From Bacillota bacterium (GTDB lineage: Bacteria; Bacillota_I; Bacilli_A; Acholeplasmatales; Acholeplasmataceae), in assembly GCA_023431045.1 (NCBI GenBank), contig JAEYXZ010000124.1:1-31679 (forward strand): a stretch of DNA of 31,679 nucleotides, given 5' to 3'. Each line of letters starts with the position of its first letter. The first letter of the stretch is position 1. Below are positions 23,675 to 30,841 of the stretch, one piece after another. The notes under the pieces are model-generated. The model made no database searches. It was not told where the DNA came from and saw only the letters and a program-made list of their open reading frames with translations. A program made the translations under genes and the position numbers.

Positions 23675-25213
23675 ATGGCACTTGATGGTATTTTTGTTCA
23701 CCATTTAGTCAATGAATTGAATGAAACTCTTTCAAAAAGCAGACTTGAATCGATTCATGAAAATGGATCTTATTTTGTTTTTCGTTTTTATTTAAATAAA
23801 AATCGTCATCAACTCATCTTTAATATGAGTGCAGGGTTTGCTTCTTGTTACATTGCAGATGATGTTCCAACTAAATCAAATCCTTCTAATTTTACCAATC
23901 AACTAAAAAAATATTTAGAAGGTGGAATTCTAGATTCAATCACTCAATATCAATCGGATCGAGTGATCTTGTTTCATTTTACAGTTTATGATTTTATCGA
24001 AGGTCCTAAGGATCGAACACTTCTTTTTGAGGCGATGGGAAAACATGCAAATTTATTTATTCTTGATCAAAATCTGATTATTGATTGTTATAAACGAATG
24101 TTTGTTTTAGAAGGACGACACTTAATACCTAATGCAACTTTTGAATATTTTAAGGATGCTAAGATAGACGCTAAAGATTATCAATATGATGGTTTATTAT
24201 CACCAAAGGAAATTTCTTTAAAGTATCAAGGAATTTCTCTTCGTCTAGCTAAATATCTTCATGAACATCCAGTTCATCCATATGATATAAAAATTCAACC
24301 GACTTTGTCACTCGATGAGAATAAGGCTTATTTCTTTAATATCTTCGAGGGTGATGTAAAAACCTTTGATAAGCTTTCTTACGCGCTTGCTTCTAGAATT
24401 ATGGAGCAACACAACGAAAAACAACCCTACCTTAAGTTCATTAAAGATCAATTACGACGATTAAGTAAAAAAGAGGCAAATCTGCTCCAACAAACTGAAG
24501 ATGCAATCATTTACTTAAAAGATAAAGATAAGGCAGATTTCATTTACCAAAGTGGTTTAGATTTAACAATCAAAATCCCCTTTATTAGTGAGTATCAACT
24601 TGACCCAACAAAATCATTATCGGCAAATGCTCAGAAATTCTACAAAAACTACCAAAAAGCTAAGCGTAGTGAAGAATTTATCAAACGCGAACTTGAAGTG
24701 GTTTATCGTGAACGAGATATCTTTGAAACTTACCTTATGGAACTTGAACACTCTGATGGAAAAGATATTAATGACTTTAAGGAGTTACTGAAAGCTCATG
24801 GCTATTTGAAGCAACAAACAAAAACGAATAAACCATCAAAGTATCGGATCCAAATTCAAACTATCCAAGATTCAAATGCAATCTATTATGTTGGAAAAAA
24901 TAGTTTACAAAACGGCTATTTACTAAGAGAAATTGCACAAAAAAACGATTATTGGTTTCACTTAAAGGATAGTCCTGGTTCGCATGTTGTTGTAAGAGCC
25001 AGTGAACTTAATGAATCAATTATTAGAAAAGCAGCGATGCTTGCTGCATATTATTCAACTTATAGAAACTCATCCTCTATTCCAATTAATTACACCCAAG
25101 TCAAGTACCTATCTAAAGTCCCTGGAAAACCAGATTCATTCGTTCGAATCAAGAATGAAAAAACCATATTTATCGATATTGATGAAGACATCATTAAAAA
25201 ATGGATGCCATAG
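23675..25213 (+). CDS. rqcH: RqcH, ribosome quality control factor (NFACT family)
   Basis: RqcH binds stalled 50S-peptidyl-tRNA complexes and recruits alanyl-tRNA to add C-terminal alanine tails that mark the peptide for degradation; older annotations call it fibronectin-binding protein. The 512-residue protein has the NFACT-N domain (LDGIFVHHLVNEL, SRLESIHENGSY), an Asp95-Arg96 pair matching the functional DR motif of the Bacillus protein, KYLHEH-like HhH region, a central coiled coil (about 270-385), and the NFACT-R domain with WFHLKDSPGSHVVVR and the YTQVKYLSKVPGKPDSFV stretch. It is slightly shorter than the Bacillus protein, mainly in the coiled coil. It is divergent from gmk-rpoZ. Confidence 0.95.
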   Translation: MALDGIFVHHLVNELNETLSKSRLESIHENGSYFVFRFYLNKNRHQLIFNMSAGFASCYIADDVPTKSNPSNFTNQLKKYLEGGILDSITQYQSDRVILFHFTVYDFIEGPKDRTLLFEAMGKHANLFILDQNLIIDCYKRMFVLEGRHLIPNATFEYFKDAKIDAKDYQYDGLLSPKEISLKYQGISLRLAKYLHEHPVHPYDIKIQPTLSLDENKAYFFNIFEGDVKTFDKLSYALASRIMEQHNEKQPYLKFIKDQLRRLSKKEANLLQQTEDAIIYLKDKDKADFIYQSGLDLTIKIPFISEYQLDPTKSLSANAQKFYKNYQKAKRSEEFIKRELEVVYRERDIFETYLMELEHSDGKDINDFKELLKAHGYLKQQTKTNKPSKYRIQIQTIQDSNAIYYVGKNSLQNGYLLREIAQKNDYWFHLKDSPGSHVVVRASELNESIIRKAAMLAAYYSTYRNSSSIPINYTQVKYLSKVPGKPDSFVRIKNEKTIFIDIDEDIIKKWMP

Positions 25214-25239
25214 GCAAATAGATTGAAAATTCAAACACT

Positions 25240-25245
25240 TTGACG
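25240..25245 (+). promoter_or_regulatory. -35 box candidate for sodA
   Basis: TTGACG lies 46 bases before sodA. The matching -10 region (about 25262-25267, AAACAT) is poor. A strong ACGGAGG ribosome site follows. Confidence 0.3.
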
Positions 25246-25285
25246 TATCATTAAGTTACATAAACATCATACGGAGGTATAAAAA

Positions 25286-25894
25286 ATGGCTTATGAATTA
25301 CCTAAATTGGCTTATGCATACGATGCATTAGAACCATTTATTGATGCTAAAACGATGGAAATCCATCATACAAAACATCATCAAGCATATATTACTAACT
25401 TGAATGCTGCTTTAGCTAAACACCCAGAATTAAAAGTTGAAACTTTTAATGACTTAGTGGCTCTTTTAAAAGATCTCTCTAAAGTTCCAGCAGACATTAA
25501 AGGTGCTCTTCAAAACAATGGTGGTGGACACTTTAACCACACATTCTTCTGGCCTTTACTAAAGAAGAACAATGGAGCAAAACCAACCGGGGCACTCCTA
25601 GATGCAATCAATGCATCATTTGGTTCATTTGAAGCATTCCAAGAAGCATTCTCAAATGCTGCAAAGACTCGTTTTGGATCAGGCTGGGCTTGGTTAATTA
25701 AGAAGGATGGAAAACTTGTAGTCACATCCACTCCAAACCAAGATACACCACTAGCTGAAGGTACTCCACTATTAGGACTTGATGTTTGGGAACATGCTTA
25801 TTATCTCAATTATCAAAACCGTCGTCCTGATTATGTCAGTGCATTTTGGAACATTGTCAATTGGGACTTAGTTGCAGAATATTTCACTAAATAA
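25286..25894 (+). CDS. sodA: Superoxide dismutase, Mn type
   Basis: SOD converts superoxide to oxygen and hydrogen peroxide in the cytosol. The 202-residue protein has all metal ligands: His27 in MEIHHTKHH, His85 in GGGHFNHTFFW, Asp166 and His170 in LDVWEHAYY. Gly81 and Gln152 (in TPNQDTP) are the residues that usually distinguish Mn-dependent from Fe-dependent enzymes, so Mn is favoured. The start follows GGAGGT. It is monocistronic, ending in a strong terminator. Its presence fits an aerotolerant organism. Confidence 0.97.
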   Translation: MAYELPKLAYAYDALEPFIDAKTMEIHHTKHHQAYITNLNAALAKHPELKVETFNDLVALLKDLSKVPADIKGALQNNGGGHFNHTFFWPLLKKNNGAKPTGALLDAINASFGSFEAFQEAFSNAAKTRFGSGWAWLIKKDGKLVVTSTPNQDTPLAEGTPLLGLDVWEHAYYLNYQNRRPDYVSAFWNIVNWDLVAEYFTK

Positions 25895-25901
25895 GCATAT
25901 C

Positions 25902-25933
25902 AAAAAGATGTAGATCAACCTACATCTTTTTTT
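25902..25933. terminator. Bidirectional terminator after sodA
   Basis: AAAAAGATGTAG / CTACATCTTTTT with loop ATCAAC, 12-bp stem, T runs on both strands. The stop codon of the convergent minus-strand gene (25932) begins in its T run. Confidence 0.9.
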
Positions 25934-26210
25934 AGCTTGAAATTTCTTGATAGTTTAGAAAATCTTTAAAGTATCGTCTAAAATCCTCTTTATTATTCGA
26001 ACGAATACCACTGGTGAAGAACTTAAACGTCTGATTGAAGTGATCAATTTCAAGAAATCTTTCTTTATCATTTAAATAGAAGATTTCACGATACTCACCT
26101 CGATACCTTGTCCAGTTATCAAGCGTCATTGACTGATTGGTTTCAAGATCAGCGCTACATATATGCCATATTCTAGAATTCTTAATGCCGTATTGTTGCC
26201 GCTGCATCAT
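25932..26210 (-). CDS. Hypothetical small protein
   Basis: This 92-residue protein is not recognised. It is charged, rich in aromatic residues and Arg, with no signal peptide or membrane helix. It contains MTLDNWTRYRGEYREIFYLN and a C-terminal FRRYFKDFLNY segment. A cysteine and His pair (WHIC) sits near the N terminus. AAAGGGGAA lies about 8 bases upstream of the first of two adjacent ATGs (26210 or 26207), and an extended -10 box precedes it, so it is probably a real gene. It is convergent with sodA and shares its terminator; no functional link is implied. Confidence 0.65.
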   Translation of the reverse strand: MMQRQQYGIKNSRIWHICSADLETNQSMTLDNWTRYRGEYREIFYLNDKERFLEIDHFNQTFKFFTSGIRSNNKEDFRRYFKDFLNYQEISS

Positions 26211-26239
26211 ACTTAAAGTTCCCCTTTCTTTTTATTTAT

Positions 26240-26249
26240 TTTAACATAG
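26240..26249 (-). promoter_or_regulatory. Extended -10 promoter of the hypothetical gene
   Basis: On the minus strand TG-T-TAAAAT lies about 30 bases before the gene start, the same form as the coaD -10. The -35 region is weak. Confidence 0.4.
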
Positions 26250-26284
26250 ATGTATATTTTTCATCGAAATGAGTAAACAAAAAG

Positions 26285-26301
26285 AAGTGATATAATCACT
26301 T
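26285..26301 (-). other. Short hairpin with T run between hpf and the hypothetical gene
   Basis: AAGTGAT-ATA-ATCACTT is a 7-bp stem followed on the minus strand by CTTTTTG. It lies about 30 bases downstream of the hpf terminator, with a TATAAT between them. It may be a second, back-up terminator or end a very short RNA. Confidence 0.4.
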
Positions 26302-26323
26302 AAACGTATTATATAGTAAAGAC

Positions 26324-26366
26324 AAAAAAACTTAACTCAGATATTGATTTGAGTTAAGTTTTTTCT
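26324..26366. terminator. Terminator after hpf
   Basis: AACTTAACTCA / TGAGTTAAGTT, 11-bp perfect stem (26329-26360) with a 10-base loop and A/T runs on both sides. It lies 15 bases after the hpf stop and would work on either strand. Confidence 0.9.
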
Positions 26367-26375
26367 TAATTTGTT

Positions 26376-26933
26376 TTATGTAATTTCAGGAGTTGCTTCT
26401 ATGACAGCGTAATCCCCATCTTCACGACGATAGACGATTTGTGGGTGCATAGTCTTCTTATCGAGGAATATAAAGAAGTCATGTCCAGATAATTCCATTT
26501 GTGCAATGGCATCATCAGTACTCATTGGTTGAATCGCAATCTTCTTATTTTTAACAAGATTGGTTGCACGAATTTCTTTATCAAGTGCCTCAGCATCAAA
26601 ATCTTGAGTGAACACATTTGGCTTTCCACCCTTTTCAAAATGATGTCTGATTTTTGACCGGTGCTTACGTATTTGATGCGATAATTTATCCACCGTTTTA
26701 TCAATTGCTGCGTACATATCTGGGTCTGAAACCTCACTTCTTAGAATAATGTAAGGTGCCGGGATGGTTACCTCGACCTTAGCCTGTTCCTTGAAGACTT
26801 TTAAAACGACTCTCACTGTGTCAATCAATTTCGCATCAAAGAAATTTACAACCTTGTTTAATTTCTTGACGACGTAACTCTTGATTGCCTCAGATGGGAC
26901 AAATCCGTCTTTACCGGTTATCTCATAGTTCAT
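26376..26933 (-). CDS. hpf: Long-form ribosome hibernation promoting factor
   Basis: Long HPF joins two 70S ribosomes into inactive 100S dimers during starvation. The 185-residue protein has the S30AE N-terminal domain (MNYEITGKDGFVPSEAIKSY, VRVVLKVFKEQAKVEVTIPA, DMYAAIDKTVDKLSHQIRKH) and, after a linker, the C-terminal dimerisation domain (KKIAIQPMSTDDAIAQMEL, GHDFFIFLDKKT, IVYRREDGDYAVIE). Start follows AAGGAGGAA. The ComFC-like gene ends 2 bases upstream of its ATG, so the two are translationally coupled. In Firmicutes hpf follows the comF operon; the same order is kept here in reduced form. Confidence 0.96.
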   Translation of the reverse strand: MNYEITGKDGFVPSEAIKSYVVKKLNKVVNFFDAKLIDTVRVVLKVFKEQAKVEVTIPAPYIILRSEVSDPDMYAAIDKTVDKLSHQIRKHRSKIRHHFEKGGKPNVFTQDFDAEALDKEIRATNLVKNKKIAIQPMSTDDAIAQMELSGHDFFIFLDKKTMHPQIVYRREDGDYAVIEATPEIT

Positions 26934-26935
26934 AT

Positions 26936-27292
26936 CTATTCCTCCTTATATTTTAATGTCAATATGATGAGATCGATATTAAGTTGGTTAATCATGCTCA
27001 AGAGATTTTCATCCAATGTATCCAAATAGATGAGTGGTACTGTTGACCTTACTTTTAGATAGGCTAAGAGATAAGGCTTTATGTATTGAAAATAATACCC
27101 TGGTTCACCATCAATATGTGTTAAGATTTCAAAAATATGAATCATTCCACCTTGACTTGGTACAACAAAATATGGATAAATATTTTCATGAGCTTTAAAA
27201 CAATGATGACAGATATCATAGGGGACTTCATCAAATAAATTGATAAAAGTTCTTTTGATATGAATGGGATGGTGACATAGTTTACATCGCAT
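26936..27292 (-). CDS. ComFC-like zinc-finger protein, shortened
   Basis: The 118-residue protein starts MRCKLCHHPIHIKRTFINLF and continues with ICHHCF, a CxxC...CxxC zinc ribbon of the kind that opens ComFC (for example the N-terminal finger and following aromatic stretch of the Bacillus protein). The rest does not show the phosphoribosyltransferase domain of ComFC: no DDxxTTG-type PRPP loop. Position directly upstream of hpf matches comFC. I infer a ComFC relic that kept its finger plus about 80 residues of altered domain, probably no longer a working DNA-uptake protein. AAGGAG precedes the start. A non-homologous zinc-finger protein is the alternative. Confidence 0.55.
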   Translation of the reverse strand: MRCKLCHHPIHIKRTFINLFDEVPYDICHHCFKAHENIYPYFVVPSQGGMIHIFEILTHIDGEPGYYFQYIKPYLLAYLKVRSTVPLIYLDTLDENLLSMINQLNIDLIILTLKYKEE

Positions 27293-27333
27293 CGGTATTC
27301 TCCTTACGATATAATGGTCACCTTTTTAATTAA

Positions 27334-29391
27334 TTACTTTTTGTACTGTTCGATAATCTTTGGAATGAGCTGAGCTGGAACTTCATCATAACGGATGAAT
27401 TCACGTTCAAACTTACCAGAGCCTTGAGTTAATGCCTTAAGGTCGATAGCATAAGAAATAACTTCTGCTTCAGGAACTTCAGCTGTAATGATGGTTAATC
27501 CTTCATGTTGATCCATTCCTAAGATACGGCCACGACGTTTGTTCATATCGCCCATCACATCACCCACGAAGTTTTCCTTAACACGAATTGATAATTTAAG
27601 AATTGGTTCTAGAATAGTTGGTCCAATCTTATCAAGTGCTGCTTTAAATGCTAAATCAGCAGCAAGGACGAACGAGATTTCATTTGAGTCAACTGGATGG
27701 TATGAACCATCAAATAGAGTTGCTTTAACTTTAATGACTGGGAATCCTGCAAGAGGTCCTTTTTCAAATGATTTAACTAAACCTTTTTCAACGGCAGGGA
27801 AGTATGATCGAGGAACTGCTCCACCGAATACTTCTTCTTTGAATTCAAAGTTTTCTTCAGAAGGTTCAAAACGAATCCAAACGTGACCGAATTGACCAGC
27901 ACCACCGGATTGTTTTTTATGTTTACCTTCACCCTCACCCTTACGTTTGATGGTTTCACGATAAACAATTTTTTGATCTTCAAAATCAATTCCAACTTTG
28001 AACATATTCTTAATACGTTCCATAATAAAGCTGATATGAGCTGTTCCATAACCACCAATTAATAATTGACCGGTTTCTTTATTACGGACGATATCAAACG
28101 ATGGATCTTCAATATTAAGTCTTTGTAACGCCATTGAAATCTTATCTTCATCATTCTTATCATGTGGATGAATGGATTTATATAAGACAGGGGTTGGTAA
28201 GTGAACCTTATCAAATCTAACCTTAAATTTAGGATCACAAATTGTATCATCAGTTCTTAATTGTTCAGCCTTAGTAGTAACAATGATATCCCCAGCATAT
28301 GCTTTTTCAACTGGAATTTGTTCTTTACCAACTAAGGTCATTAAAGTTGTAATTTTAACTGAGTTACCACTTTGGGCATGATAAACTTCATCGCCAACTT
28401 TTAGAATACCTGAGTTAATCTTGATAAATGAAAGTGATCCAATGAATGGGTCAATCATAGTCTTAAAAACAAATCCACTAAATGGTTCAGTATCAACTGT
28501 CTTTACCGCAATCTTGGAATCATCATCAAGTTTAGTTGCTGATAATTCTTTTAGTTCGTCTGGTGATGGTGAATAATCAACAAGCATACCTAGTAGGGTT
28601 TGAACACCGATATTTTTAATCGCTGAACCAACAACAACTGGTGTTAATTCACCATTAAGAATCGCTTGATGAAGTCCTTTTTTAACTTCATCAATACTAA
28701 TTTCTTCACCACCCAAATACTTTTCAAGCATTTCTTCTGAGGTTTCTGCAACTGATTCTAGAATCATGTCATGAAGTGCACTAACCTTTGGTAGTTTTTC
28801 TTCCCAAATTTCAGCATCTTCACATTCGACACCATTATAGATTCTAGCTTTCATTTCAACGACATTAACAAAACCTTCAAAATCCTCTTTACGACCGATT
28901 GGATAAGTAAAAGGAACTGCACGTTTTCCAAGTTTTTGTCTAATATCTTCTAATAATTTTTCAAAATCGATGTTTTCTTTATCCATCTTATTAACGAATA
29001 AAACAGCTGGAATATGATGTCTTCTAATTTCTTGCCAGACAGCTTCAGTTCCAACTTCTACACCTTTGGTTGCATCTTTTAAAATAACCGCTCCTTTTAC
29101 CACATCAAGTGAGTGATAAAGCTCTCCGGTTAGTTCGTCTATTCCTGGTACATCTAAGAAATTTAATTTTTTGTTTTTCCATTCTACTGGAATGAGACTG
29201 GTCTGCATAGAAGTTCCGCGAGCCTGTTCTTCAGCAAGAAAATCAGACTTGGTGGACTTCTTTTCAACCTCCCCTTTTTTGCTTAAATATCCTGAAACAA
29301 ATAACACGCTTTCTGATAAACTCGTCTTGCCGCTACCCTGATGTCCCAGAAGAGCAATGTTACGGATGTCTTTTGTATTGTATTCCCTCAT
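27334..29391 (-). CDS. EF-G-like GTPase (EF-G paralogue)
   Basis: This 685-residue protein has the five-domain EF-G layout: P-loop GHQGSGKTS (16-24), a switch I region EEQARGTSM, G3 as DVPGID (80-85), NKMD (134-137), domain II, then domain IV with QSGGAGQFGHVWIRFEP and HPVDSNEISFVLAADLAF, and domain V. G3 has Ile84 where canonical EF-G has the catalytic His of DTPGH, which marks the EF-G2/EF-G-like paralogue group. Such proteins bind GTP but have weak or different ribosome-dependent activity. It is therefore unlikely to be the main fusA. It has a good promoter and probably drives the ComFC-like gene and hpf downstream (41-base gap). Confidence 0.9.
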   Translation of the reverse strand: MREYNTKDIRNIALLGHQGSGKTSLSESVLFVSGYLSKKGEVEKKSTKSDFLAEEQARGTSMQTSLIPVEWKNKKLNFLDVPGIDELTGELYHSLDVVKGAVILKDATKGVEVGTEAVWQEIRRHHIPAVLFVNKMDKENIDFEKLLEDIRQKLGKRAVPFTYPIGRKEDFEGFVNVVEMKARIYNGVECEDAEIWEEKLPKVSALHDMILESVAETSEEMLEKYLGGEEISIDEVKKGLHQAILNGELTPVVVGSAIKNIGVQTLLGMLVDYSPSPDELKELSATKLDDDSKIAVKTVDTEPFSGFVFKTMIDPFIGSLSFIKINSGILKVGDEVYHAQSGNSVKITTLMTLVGKEQIPVEKAYAGDIIVTTKAEQLRTDDTICDPKFKVRFDKVHLPTPVLYKSIHPHDKNDEDKISMALQRLNIEDPSFDIVRNKETGQLLIGGYGTAHISFIMERIKNMFKVGIDFEDQKIVYRETIKRKGEGEGKHKKQSGGAGQFGHVWIRFEPSEENFEFKEEVFGGAVPRSYFPAVEKGLVKSFEKGPLAGFPVIKVKATLFDGSYHPVDSNEISFVLAADLAFKAALDKIGPTILEPILKLSIRVKENFVGDVMGDMNKRRGRILGMDQHEGLTIITAEVPEAEVISYAIDLKALTQGSGKFEREFIRYDEVPAQLIPKIIEQYKK

Positions 29392-29429
29392 GGAGTCCTC
29401 CTAATTGTAATCGTTTTCATCTTACTTTT

Positions 29430-29458
29430 ATTATAACACAACATCATTTCTATGTCAT
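29430..29458 (-). promoter_or_regulatory. Promoter of the EF-G-like gene
   Basis: On the minus strand ATGACA (29453-29458), 17-base spacer, TATAAT (29430-29435) preceded by TGT, an extended -10. AGGAGG follows before the ATG. Confidence 0.75.
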
Positions 29459-29487
29459 TTACTTAATTTTAAAAAATAATTATGTGT

Positions 29488-29513
29488 CATTTGAAACATT
29501 TTGGTTTCAAATG
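29488..29513. promoter_or_regulatory. 10-bp inverted repeat between EF-G-like gene and yidD
   Basis: CATTTGAAAC-ATTTTG-GTTTCAAATG is a perfect 10-bp inverted repeat. It touches the predicted -35 region of yidD and is 30 bases upstream of the -35 of the EF-G-like gene. There is no gene end nearby and no T run, so a DNA operator is more likely than a terminator. Confidence 0.55.
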
Positions 29514-29534
29514 ATTAAAGATATCTTTTTCATG

Positions 29535-29540
29535 TATAAT
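29535..29540 (+). promoter_or_regulatory. -10 box of yidD; leaderless transcript predicted
   Basis: A perfect TATAAT ends 8 bases before the yidD ATG, with no ribosome site between. Transcription would start within a base or two of the start codon. Confidence 0.5.
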
Positions 29541-29548
29541 GATGGTAT

Positions 29549-29815
29549 ATGAAGAAGTTTGCAATCAAAGCCATTAAATGGTATCAGAAGAATATTTCTC
29601 CAACTAAATCGCATAGATGTAGACATTATCCTACTTGTAGTAACTATGCACTTGAAGCTTACGATAAACACAACTTCTTTTATGCTACTTACTTAACAAG
29701 TAAAAGAATCTTGACCTGTAACCCATTATTTAAACCTAAATATGATCCAGTTCCTGAACCGAAGGTGAAAAAGAAACATGATAAAAATAGTAAAAATAAC
29801 GTCGAAAATACTTAA
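29549..29815 (+). CDS. yidD: Membrane protein insertion efficiency factor YidD
   Basis: YidD is a small membrane-associated protein that assists YidC-dependent insertion of membrane proteins. The 88-residue protein has the family signature: AIKWYQKNISPTKSHRCRHYPTCSNYALEAYDKH, then RILTCNPLFKPKYDPVP, with the three conserved cysteines. A lysine-rich tail of about 17 residues follows the usual end. The gene appears leaderless. Its 3' end overlaps the esterase gene by 38 bases. It is not beside rnpA/yidC, where it sits in many bacteria. Confidence 0.93.
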   Translation: MKKFAIKAIKWYQKNISPTKSHRCRHYPTCSNYALEAYDKHNFFYATYLTSKRILTCNPLFKPKYDPVPEPKVKKKHDKNSKNNVENT

Positions 29816-30575
29816 ACAAAAAAGAACCATTAGAGTCTTCACACCTGATATGTCTAAAGGTCCTTTTTCTGTCTTATATATGCATGATGGTCAAAATCTC
29901 TTCACCGCAGAAACTTCTTTTGCTGGTGAGATATGGGATGTCGCCAATCAAGTCGAACGTCTCATGAAAGCTGGAGTAATCCCGCCAACAATGGTTGTTG
30001 GTATAGATAACAATAAATATCGACTCGATGAATATGCACCATTTGATAATAGTCATATTTTTGAAAAGTATGAGACCAAATTTAGAAAACCATACTATGG
30101 TGATCAATATACAGAATTTATTGTTAAGGAACTAAAACCTTGGATTGATAAAAACTATCGGACGAGAGCTGATTTTACGCACACGTTCATTGCTGGGTCT
30201 TCGATGGGTGGATTAATTAGTTTATATGCTGGATTAAAATATAAAACTGTCTTTGGTGTTGTTGGTGTCTTCTCACCATCAACCTGGTGGAATGAAACTG
30301 GGACTGAAGCAATGTTAAGTGTCCTTCCTGCAAATAAGGAACAAGGTTATTATTTAACTGCAGGAACTAATGAATCAGGTAAATGGGATAAAAAAGAAAA
30401 TGCTAAGTATATTAAGACTACAAAGCATATTCATAAGAGTTTAAGTAAACAAGTTAAGCATTATCATTTCGATCTAATTGAAGGTGGTATGCATAATGAA
30501 CCATTCTGGGCTTTACAAATGAGTGATTTTCTACGATTTACTCATCAATTAAACAACCAACAAGAAGGGATGTAA
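29778..30575 (+). CDS. Esterase of the alpha/beta-hydrolase esterase D family
   Basis: This 265-residue protein belongs to the esterase D/Fes-like alpha/beta hydrolases. It shows VLYMHDGQNLF, VVGIDNNKYRLDEY, FIVKELKPWIDKNYRTR, the nucleophile elbow AGSSMGG (Ser142), FSPSTWW, and the likely catalytic His239 in GGMHNEPFW; the acid is probably in TNESGKWD. No signal peptide is seen, so it is cytosolic. Related proteins cleave carboxyl esters or siderophores; the substrate is unknown. The start lies inside yidD, with a GGTGAAAAAG stretch as ribosome site. Its stop codon lies in the loop of its terminator. Confidence 0.9.
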   Translation: MIKIVKITSKILKQKRTIRVFTPDMSKGPFSVLYMHDGQNLFTAETSFAGEIWDVANQVERLMKAGVIPPTMVVGIDNNKYRLDEYAPFDNSHIFEKYETKFRKPYYGDQYTEFIVKELKPWIDKNYRTRADFTHTFIAGSSMGGLISLYAGLKYKTVFGVVGVFSPSTWWNETGTEAMLSVLPANKEQGYYLTAGTNESGKWDKKENAKYIKTTKHIHKSLSKQVKHYHFDLIEGGMHNEPFWALQMSDFLRFTHQLNNQQEGM

Positions 30576-30588
30576 ATCCCTTTTTATT
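30565..30588 (+). terminator. Terminator overlapping the esterase stop codon
   Basis: AAGGGAT / ATCCCTT, 7-bp stem with loop GTAA that contains the esterase TAA, followed by TTTTATTTT. Confidence 0.8.
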
Positions 30589-30618
30589 TTATAGGTCGTC
30601 TTGATTACGACTACTTTG

Positions 30619-30810
30619 ATGTGTGAGAAAAAGTCATTCATATGTTGGAACAATCCGATCGATTAGAAGGAAATCAAATCGGTTATGATAACTTTCTCAA
30701 CGATTCCCTATGTATGAATGACTTAATCTAGTTTTGTTCTCCCCCACGATAATCGTGAAACTTAACTAGACTTTTCAACAAGTCACTCAAGCGCATAGAA
30801 AAATTATATT
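30619..30810 (+). pseudogene. Possible decayed HepT-like (HEPN/DUF86) toxin fragment
   Basis: The plus strand holds a short frame (30627-30728) with the peptide HMLEQSDRLEGNQ followed by GYDNFLNDSLCMNDLI, then a TAG. Shifting frame at about 30725 gives NLVLFSPTIIVKLN, a stop, then TFQQ. Joined, this resembles the first half of HepT/DUF86 proteins: helix, yeeFlnD, helix, NLiqiGEl..kLs..F. The catalytic RxxxxH part would fall where the next gene is and is not found, and no MNT antitoxin partner is nearby. The match is from memory of the family pattern and could be chance. The same stretch also holds strong inverted repeats, which I treat as a separate and competing reading. Confidence 0.3.
30625..30796 (-). 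ncRNA. Candidate structured RNA in convergent gap (strand uncertain)
   Basis: Between two convergent genes lie nested inverted repeats: a 12-bp perfect stem AAGTCATTCATA (30631-30642) with its complement at 30713-30724; inside it CCGAT/ATCGG and GATT/AATC; beside it CTAGTT (30728-30733) / AACTAG (30764-30769) enclosing CACGA/TCGTG; and GACTT/AAGTC (30769-30784). On the minus strand a TATAAT at 30803-30808 could start transcription near 30796, and the 12-bp stem ends in TTTTTC, a terminator-like finish. The plus strand allows extra G-U pairs extending the long stem, so direction is not settled. No known RNA family is recognised. Confidence 0.35.
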
Positions 30811-30841
30811 GATGAGTATCAGTTTTTTATTGAATCCATGT

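Noticed and set aside
27539..27886. 115-residue open frame on the plus strand
   Set aside because: Antisense to domains IV-V of the EF-G-like gene; shadow of its codon bias.
29549..30575. Functional link between YidD and the esterase
   Set aside because: The overlap shows co-transcription only; the families have no known joint role.
30728..30796. 22-residue minus-strand frame (starts MRLSDLLKSLVKFHDY) directly after a TATAAT
   Set aside because: It would be leaderless and of no recognised family, and it overlaps the hairpins of the candidate RNA; too short to support as a gene.
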